Assembly: GCA_018398805.1 (NCBI GenBank)
Contig: JAGFBZ010000936.1
Coordinates: forward strand, 1,364,001 to 1,428,000
From: Hirundichthys speculiger
Lineage: Eukaryota; Chordata; Actinopteri; Beloniformes; Exocoetidae
DNA: 64,000 nucleotides
Direction: 5' to 3'
This document shows positions 63,101 to 64,000 of this stretch, piece after piece. Both the position numbers and the translations under genes were made by a program. Numbering within the stretch: the first letter of the stretch is position 1; each line of letters opens with the position of its first letter. The notes beneath the pieces were generated by a model. The model was given only the letters and a program-made list of their open reading frames with translations, ran no database searches and was not told the origin of the DNA.

Positions 63101-63893
63101 TACTCCAGAGGCTAAATACCAATCTAATACCACTCTTCTCCCCATATTCATTGAGATGGAATTACTGGGAGGGGACAAAATGACCAGCTGTGGAAACACT
63201 GAATTTTACGCATGGACAACGAAAACGCAAGTCTCTTATGGACTTTCTTATGGACTTGCAAAAGATCCCAGCTTATTAATATATTTTTAAATTAAGGATT
63301 TTCACAGAATAATGAGACAAAAAAATATTAAAAGCTTTATTTTCCATTGCAAGAAAGTAAAGTGTTGTACTTTCATTCACGTATGGTTATAAAGAAACCC
63401 GAGGCACTTCTGAAAACACCTTTATATTGCCGAAAGTGTCAACAGCAAAGTAGTGTTTTAATGGTCATAAAAATTCTCACTCTTCATGCAGAAACAAAAC
63501 TGGGCAGTCCACACTACTCAGTCCACACTACAGCAGGACAGCAAAAACCTTAGCAGGAAGAGTAGCCATCACAGCTTAGGTCCGGCTGCCAGAAATCCAA
63601 AACACGGACACACACTAAACCATTAATCCTGTTATGCCCTCTTACAAACGGACACAATCACAAGAGCATATGCCGATTTAGACATGTACAAGCACATCCG
63701 ACTTTTCCCAATACAGATAAAGTCACAATGCTATTATCTTATTAGTCAACAGTAAAATCATTGAAACAACTTGGTGTCTCTTTACTAAAACTGTGGCAAA
63801 AGAAATCATAAAAGGCACTGACCGTGACTTGGACTGAGAGCCATGTTGCCTGAATTCAAGGCTTCATCAAAACGAGCAAATATGGTCTGTAAC
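21714..63893 (-). CDS. clasp2: clasp2: CLIP-associating protein 2, 5' end outside the window, frame broken in three exons
   Basis: CLASP2 is a microtubule plus-end rescue factor with TOG domains that binds EB1, CLIP-170 and kinetochore or Golgi partners. Exons on minus, in order: 63893-63823, 53845-53708, 47659-47586, 47414-47322, 47213-47068, 46935-46800, 46687-46617, 46455-46396, 45764-45687, 45448-45279, 44537-44497, 44119-43967, 43309-43286, 42898-42881, 42252-42151, 41929-41903, 41159-41133, 39719-39546, 39302-39258, 38146-38039, 37042-36980, 36269-36163, 36004-35981, 35828-35673, 35234-35143, 35061-34998, 34279-34220, 33376-33212, 32503-32425, 30238-30095, 28462-28319, 28158-28052, 27856-27715, 25793-25601, 25498-25304, 25205-25077, 23816-23610, 22672-22556, 21791-21714. 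Counting without the candidate cassette 41159-41133 gives 38 exons and the numbering used here. All splice sites are GT-AG. Exons 45448-45279, 33376-33212 and 25498-25304 carry 2, 1 and 1 extra nt against the family frame. ubp1 next door supports clasp2 over clasp1. Confidence 0.93.
22385..22412. repeat. poly(A) run, 28 bp
   Basis: Uninterrupted A tract in the last-but-one clasp2 intron. On the minus strand it is poly(T), 130 bp below the donor of exon 22672-22556. Confidence 0.9.
24065..25066 (+). mobile_element. hAT transposon, internally deleted, about 1.0 kb
   Basis: Perfect 8-bp target-site duplications ATGAAAGT lie at 24057-24064 and 25067-25074. The right end GGGACATCCCTAG and the degenerate left end GGGGTTGTCCCAATCC are inverted repeats of the TAGGGATGTCCC hAT type. 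Subterminal stretches repeat GATCGG/TCGGATC phrases. A transposase remnant lies within at 24549-24761. The right duplication overlaps the donor region of clasp2 exon 25205-25077. Confidence 0.88.
24549..24761 (+). pseudogene. hAT transposase fragment (ZBED-like)
   Basis: The 70-codon remnant has [20 protein letters not shown], then [22 protein letters not shown] and AHxxQL are the catalytic-Asp and C/H regions of hAT RNase-H-fold transposases. The usual Cys before AH is Tyr here. The zinc finger, insertion domain and C-terminal dimerisation region are absent, so it is inactive. Confidence 0.8.
25304..25498 (-). CDS. clasp2: clasp2 exon 34 with 1-nt frameshift
   Basis: In phase from exon 25601 it reads [15 protein letters not shown], matching the family, then loses frame. 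The conserved [20 protein letters not shown] continues one base later. The surplus base is one of the C pair at 25453-25454 (minus-strand AAAGGAG for expected AAAGAG). The exon is 195 nt where the flanking phases need 194. Confidence 0.88.
25827..27714. other. clasp2 intron, nothing recognised
   Basis: About 1.9 kb between exons 27856-27715 and 25793-25601. It has A-rich runs (26250, 27340) but no exon, transposon ends or RNA gene that I can support. Confidence 0.5.
27715..28158 (-). CDS. clasp2: clasp2 exons between TOG3 and the C-terminal domain
   Basis: Exon 28158-28052 encodes [20 protein letters not shown] then [15 protein letters not shown]. Exon 27856-27715 encodes [20 protein letters not shown] and [19 protein letters not shown]. 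Both match the CLASP2 linker. The second ends GAG-GAA before GTGAGT. Confidence 0.9.
28319..35234 (-). CDS. clasp2: clasp2 TOG3 domain exons
   Basis: Exons 35234-35143, 35061-34998, (34279-34220), 33376-33212, 32503-32425, 30238-30095 and 28462-28319. Landmarks: [120 protein letters not shown] and [20 protein letters not shown]. This is the third TOG array of HEAT repeats. Exon 33376-33212 is one base too long (see its own entry). The 1.9 kb intron before 30238 holds a GC-rich segment and a transposon. Confidence 0.92.
29003..29424 (+). repeat. dispersed repeat with CCGCCAAGGAGG / GAGGTCTGCGCTCTCCGAG ends
   Basis: The stretch begins CCTCCGCCAAGGAGGTTATG, continues with TCTGTCTGTCTGTG, AACTCAAAAAGTTATGGATG and AATTTTGATGAAATTTTCAG, and ends GGAGGTCTGCGCTCTCCGAG. 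These phrases belong to a family found repeatedly in aquatic animal genomes. I could not assign its class or find clear target duplications. Confidence 0.6.
30643..31020 (-). promoter_or_regulatory. intronic GC/CpG-rich segment with strong donor: candidate internal clasp2 promoter
   Basis: The base composition changes sharply to GC-rich with CpG clusters (for example GCGCGCGCC at 30694-30702). On the minus strand CAG/GTCAGT at 30733 is a good splice donor in a frame open upstream to 30897. It would join the exon at 30238 in phase, but no in-frame ATG is present, so such a transcript would start translation downstream. Confidence 0.4.
31166..31788. mobile_element. DNA transposon with TACCGTATT inverted repeats (623 bp)
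   Basis: Ends TACCGTATTGGCACGAA and TTCGGGCTAATACGGTA are inverted repeats with two mismatches over 17. A direct repeat GGGGTYGTCTTATAATC lies near both ends (31228-31244 and 31741-31757). A TA target duplication is possible because the termini are TA. No transposase is seen and I cannot name the superfamily. Confidence 0.65.
33212..33376 (-). CDS. clasp2: clasp2 exon 27 with 1-nt excess at its 3' end
   Basis: The exon reads through [12 protein letters not shown] to donor GTGAGT, 165 nt, phase 0. The next exon (32503) begins A-GAG-TCT-TTC, which needs two leftover bases. The family reads ALDVTRESFPND. Removing one A of the plus-strand AA at 33218-33219 restores GAT-GTC-ACA-AG and the correct phase. 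Alternatively use of the third AG in CAGAGAG at 32505-32500 would give DVHKSFPND in frame. Confidence 0.8.
34220..34279 (-). CDS. clasp2: clasp2 60-nt candidate cassette exon inside TOG3
   Basis: Acceptor AATTGCAG and donor GTACCA flank 60 nt in phase 0-0, encoding [20 protein letters not shown] with no stop. The flanking exons (ADPHSK and VFSMFLE) join in frame without it, as in the mammalian protein I recall. It would insert 20 residues in a TOG loop. Confidence 0.6.
35673..37042 (-). CDS. clasp2: clasp2 exons leading into TOG3, with a 24-nt microexon
   Basis: Exons 37042-36980 ([16 protein letters not shown]), 36269-36163 ([20 protein letters not shown] then [12 protein letters not shown]), 36004-35981 (LLGDMRSK, 24 nt) and 35828-35673 ([40 protein letters not shown]). 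The 24-nt exon is phase 0-0 and corresponds to the optional LLGDIRTK insert of mammalian CLASP2, so it is probably alternatively spliced. Confidence 0.9.
38039..38146 (-). CDS. clasp2: clasp2 exon with second SxIP motif
   Basis: The 108-nt phase-1 exon encodes [20 protein letters not shown] then [15 protein letters not shown]. It holds the second SRIP motif and a Ser ladder with spacing of four, matching the GSK3-regulated stretch of CLASP2. Confidence 0.92.
39258..39302 (-). CDS. clasp2: clasp2 45-nt cassette exon between the two SxIP exons
   Basis: Acceptor TATAG at 39307-39303 and donor GTAAGA flank 45 nt in phase 1-1, encoding [15 protein letters not shown]. Skipping it joins the SxIP exons directly, as in the best known mammalian form. 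Confidence 0.6.
39546..39719 (-). CDS. clasp2: clasp2 exon with first SxIP motif
   Basis: The 174-nt phase-1 exon encodes [20 protein letters not shown] and [24 protein letters not shown] is an SxIP motif, the EB1-binding signature that takes CLASPs to growing microtubule ends. The adjacent SxxxSP pattern fits known GSK3/CDK regulation of this region in mammals. Confidence 0.92.
41133..41159 (-). CDS. clasp2: clasp2 candidate cassette microexon (SQSANPVG)
   Basis: GGCTCAG acceptor and GTAAGA donor flank 27 nt in phase 1-1, encoding [12 protein letters not shown]-rich tract (TTTCCCCCTCCC) precedes it on the minus strand. I know no counterpart with certainty, so this rests on splice signals and phase only. 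Confidence 0.45.
41903..41929 (-). CDS. clasp2: clasp2 27-nt candidate cassette microexon (SDESDCTPG)
   Basis: Acceptor CTTCAG and donor GTATTC flank 27 nt in phase 1-1, encoding SDESDCTP. Skipping it yields the mammal-like [12 protein letters not shown], so it is a probable optional exon. An acidic insert in a basic region could tune microtubule binding (inference). Confidence 0.6.
42151..42252 (-). CDS. clasp2: clasp2 exon 15: basic [14 protein letters not shown] segment
   Basis: The 102-nt phase-1 exon encodes [20 protein letters not shown] and [14 protein letters not shown]. The latter is conserved in CLASP1/2 and adds positive charge for microtubule-lattice binding. Confidence 0.9.
42881..42898 (-). 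CDS. clasp2: clasp2 18-nt microexon (GTRSDN)
   Basis: Acceptor CTTTAG and donor GTAAGA flank 18 nt in phase 1-1, encoding GTRSDN. It lines up with GTASEDG of the mammalian protein. Confidence 0.7.
43286..43309 (-). CDS. clasp2: clasp2 24-nt microexon (DASDKTD)
   Basis: Acceptor CTTAAG and donor GTAAGA flank 24 nt in phase 1-1, encoding DDASDKTD. Its counterpart in mammals reads EDTSDKLDG. It can be skipped without frame change. Confidence 0.75.
43967..44537 (-). CDS. clasp2: clasp2 exons 11-12: start of Ser/Arg-rich region
   Basis: Exon 44537-44497 encodes [14 protein letters not shown] and exon 44119-43967 encodes [20 protein letters not shown], then [19 protein letters not shown]. LQRSRSDxDVNAA is a CLASP2 hallmark. 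Both junctions leave one base (phase 1), which starts the run of phase-1 exons that follows. Confidence 0.9.
45279..45448 (-). CDS. clasp2: clasp2 exon 10 with 2-nt frameshift
   Basis: Reading in phase from the previous exon gives [20 protein letters not shown] then TAG. The conserved continuation [20 protein letters not shown] lies in another frame. The frames join if one TA of the TATA at 45396-45399 is surplus. The exon length (170) is not compatible with its flanking phases, which need a multiple of three. Taken literally, the protein would end in TOG2. Error or null allele cannot be separated from this sequence. Confidence 0.88.
45279..47659 (-). CDS. clasp2: clasp2 TOG2 domain exons (eight exons)
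   Basis: Exons 47659-47586 through 45448-45279 encode the second TOG array of HEAT repeats, which supports anti-catastrophe and rescue activity in the family. Landmarks in order: [151 protein letters not shown] and [20 protein letters not shown]. Splice phases agree except in the last exon (45448-45279), which is 170 nt where 168 is expected. Confidence 0.92.
46005..46036. repeat. (AAAG)n microsatellite
   Basis: Eight tetranucleotide units, nearly perfect, in the clasp2 intron between exons 46455-46396 and 45764-45687. Confidence 0.9.
48429..48560. mobile_element. Harbinger-like end fragment
   Basis: It starts TTAAGGGCCGTGTACACTCT and runs through GTGGTCTCCGCTATGTTATT. The reverse complement of 50040-50180 has the same sequence with scattered changes. 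The TTA flank fits the PIF/Harbinger TWA target site. Homology fades near 48560. Confidence 0.6.
48634..48943. mobile_element. hAT MITE (310 bp) inserted in the Harbinger element
   Basis: Ends CAATGTTTCTCAACC and GGTTGAGAAACACTG are inverted repeats with one mismatch. Perfect 8-bp duplications GTGTATAC lie at 48626-48633 and 48944-48951. GGGGTGCC/GGCACCCC units occur in both subterminal parts. No coding capacity. Confidence 0.9.
49079..49258 (-). pseudogene. MADF (Myb/SANT-like) domain remnant of a Harbinger accessory protein
   Basis: Encodes [20 protein letters not shown], then [20 protein letters not shown] and [12 protein letters not shown]. The W/I-A-x-x-V-G/W pattern and spacing match the MADF domain, found in the DNA-binding partner protein of PIF/Harbinger transposons. 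The reading frame extends 45 codons upstream but has no host features. Confidence 0.7.
49697..50314. mobile_element. hAT MITE carrying a Harbinger-derived insert
   Basis: Ends TAGGGATGCACAT and ATGTGCATCCCTA are perfect inverted repeats. Perfect 8-bp duplications CTTATCGT lie at 49689-49696 and 50315-50322. Subterminal TTAACCGTT/CGGTTAACGG units continue the inverted symmetry. The Harbinger-like sequence in the middle (about 49808-50180) is an inserted second element. Confidence 0.9.
49864..50043 (+). pseudogene. second MADF domain remnant, opposite orientation
   Basis: Encodes [20 protein letters not shown] then [20 protein letters not shown] and [13 protein letters not shown]. It is the same protein segment as at 49079-49258, one residue shorter, on the other strand. 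The downstream sequence to 50180 ends with GAGAGTATACACGGGG, the complement of the Harbinger end seen at 48429 and 48620. Confidence 0.7.
50487..50690. mobile_element. short hAT MITE (204 bp)
   Basis: Starts CAGGGGTGGGCAAA and ends TTTCCCCACCCTTG, imperfect inverted repeats of a common fish hAT type. The inner phrase GCCCTCCAGGACTGAATTTC is typical of that family. Flanks CTATAGTG and CAATAAGG agree at only 5 of 8 bases, so the duplication has decayed. Confidence 0.7.
50700..53707. other. clasp2 intron, right part, nothing recognised
   Basis: This 3 kb contains a poly(A) run at 51101-51121 and short homopolymers at 51750-51782. I found no delimited transposon, RNA gene or exon. Confidence 0.5.
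53708..53845 (-). CDS. clasp2: clasp2 exon shared by long and short isoforms
   Basis: The exon encodes [35 protein letters not shown] and SATGSKL. It is a disordered, basic and Ser-rich linker between TOG1 and TOG2. It accepts either the 63823 exon or the 54682 alternative first exon, both leaving one base. Confidence 0.9.
   Translation of the reverse strand: MVVLMMMTVWMDALLQPRLPLRFPKFPRSLQSPLLHADPVPLAAS
54682..54715 (-). CDS. clasp2: clasp2 alternative first exon (short, TOG1-less isoform)
   Basis: ATG at 54715 encodes [11 protein letters not shown] plus one base, followed by a consensus donor GTGAGT. Joined to the exon at 53845 (starting ATCGT) it reads ...[14 protein letters not shown]. 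Mammalian CLASP2 gamma begins with almost the same peptide before the same exon, so this is the conserved alternative start. It implies a promoter just upstream (above 54715), inside a roughly 10 kb intron. The minus-strand 5' UTR limits cannot be read. Confidence 0.88.
55618..56383. mobile_element. hAT-type transposon (766 bp)
   Basis: Ends TAGGGATGCACGATAA and TTCTCGTGCGTCCCTA are inverted repeats. Perfect 8-bp duplications ATGACAAC lie at 55610-55617 and 56384-56391. Subterminal segments repeat CGGGCCGATA/TATCGGCC and TTATCGGTATCGG phrases. No transposase fragment recognised. Confidence 0.9.
56392..59044. other. clasp2 long intron, middle part, nothing recognised
   Basis: Apart from a (CACG)n/(CA)n tract at about 57888-57920 I see no exon, RNA gene or bounded element. 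Confidence 0.5.
57888..57920. repeat. compound (GCAC)n(CA)n microsatellite
   Basis: GCACGCACGCACGCACGCA runs directly into a CA tract of about ten bases. Confidence 0.85.
59051..59096. repeat. (AG)n microsatellite
   Basis: About 23 dinucleotide units with one C interruption (59090). Confidence 0.92.
59445..60122. mobile_element. hAT MITE (678 bp) inserted in a (TA)n tract
   Basis: Ends CAGTGTTTCCGCTAGA and AACGGAAACCCTG are inverted repeats. The flanks ATATATAT on both sides fit an 8-bp duplication in a TA repeat. Near both ends the phrase ACCGGACA (or its variants) recurs many times in the plus orientation. Confidence 0.82.
60123..60191. repeat. (TA)n microsatellite, 69 bp
   Basis: Nearly perfect AT repeat with one phase change (TT at about 60150-60151). 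It is the right-hand continuation of the short (AT)n left of the hAT element at 59435-59444. Confidence 0.92.
60290..61627. mobile_element. hAT-type element interrupted by another hAT
   Basis: Ends TAGGGGTGTGAAAAG and CCAATACTCACCCCTA form short inverted repeats (TAGGGGTG/CACCCCTA after one mismatch). Perfect 8-bp duplications GGCCCCGG lie at 60282-60289 and 61628-61635. The inner part repeats CAATATATCG/CGTGAT phrases typical of its subterminal region. A second hAT occupies 60570-61549. Confidence 0.85.
60570..61549. mobile_element. inner hAT-type element (980 bp)
   Basis: Ends TAGGGGTGTAACGGTACA and TGTACCGTTACACCCCTA are perfect inverted repeats. Perfect 8-bp duplications ATCGTGAT lie at 60562-60569 and 61550-61557. 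Subterminal segments carry GGTTCGGTACGTACC and its complement. Inside, AAGTCGCTAAGTTGGCAACACTG at about 61363-61385 looks like the end of yet another hAT family. Confidence 0.92.
61636..63822. other. clasp2 long intron, right part, nothing recognised
   Basis: No exon, transposon boundary or RNA gene could be supported on either strand up to the exon at 63823. Confidence 0.5.
63823..63893 (-). CDS. clasp2: clasp2 first exon in window: end of the TOG1-linked segment
   Basis: This 71-nt exon encodes [20 protein letters not shown] then SPSH, matching the CLASP segment just after TOG1. It starts with the last base of an Arg codon and ends with G, which joins AT of the exon at 53845. Everything N-terminal to it, including all of TOG1, lies to the right of the window. 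Confidence 0.88.
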
Positions 63894-64000
63894 CTGGAGA
63901 GACAGACAAAAGGAGGTTAGTGCACATCATCAATGTTAATGAAATCATTGTTGCAATCATCAAAAGGAGACTAAATTCATAAAACTACAGTCATTCATAT

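Noticed and set aside
21714..63893. clasp1 instead of clasp2
   Set aside because: [11 protein letters not shown]...[18 protein letters not shown], the MRRLIC alternative start and adjacency to ubp1 all favour clasp2.

Overview
The window is from a vertebrate nuclear genome, almost certainly a ray-finned (probably spiny-rayed) teleost. Coding sequence is split into short exons with canonical GT-AG introns. The exons encode two vertebrate genes that are also neighbours in mammals (UBP1 and CLASP2). The introns carry hAT and Harbinger DNA transposons, a tRNA-like SINE and long microsatellites of the kind common in fish. The species cannot be named from the sequence.

Layout. Both genes read on the minus strand, so they run right to left. 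From the right edge to about 20.25 kb lies clasp2, a microtubule plus-end-tracking protein. Its 5' exons (first TOG domain) lie beyond the right edge. I placed 38 exons of the long form, including probable cassette exons, and one alternative first exon. They encode the end of the TOG1 linker, TOG2, a Ser/Arg-rich region with two SxIP motifs, TOG3 and the C-terminal CLIP-interacting region. A gap of about 2 kb follows. It holds the GC-rich ubp1 promoter with two CCAAT boxes. ubp1, a CP2/grainyhead-family transcription factor, runs from its ATG at 17595 to a stop at 3734 in 16 coding exons. Its frame is intact and predicts 542 residues. The left 1.9 kb is intergenic, with a perfect CRE palindrome near the edge.

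The two genes differ in condition. Every ubp1 exon phase is consistent. In clasp2 three exons have lengths incompatible with the reading frame: exon 10 is 2 nt long, exon 27 is 1 nt long and exon 34 is 1 nt long. Each excess falls in a short TA, TT or GG run, all splice sites are intact and no other disablement is seen. Assembly or sequencing error is the first explanation. A recent null allele or decaying duplicate is the alternative.

Mobile elements cluster in clasp2 and ubp1 introns, and many can be delimited to the base by target-site duplications. Several are nested: hAT in hAT at 12.5-14.2 kb and 60.3-61.6 kb, hAT in Harbinger at 48.6 kb, and Harbinger in hAT at 49.7-50.3 kb. I found no novel multi-gene system. 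The most useful observations are the frame disruptions, the alternative clasp2 start exon, the run of phase-preserving microexons around the SxIP motifs, an intronic GC-rich candidate promoter, and a hAT insertion that abuts a splice donor.
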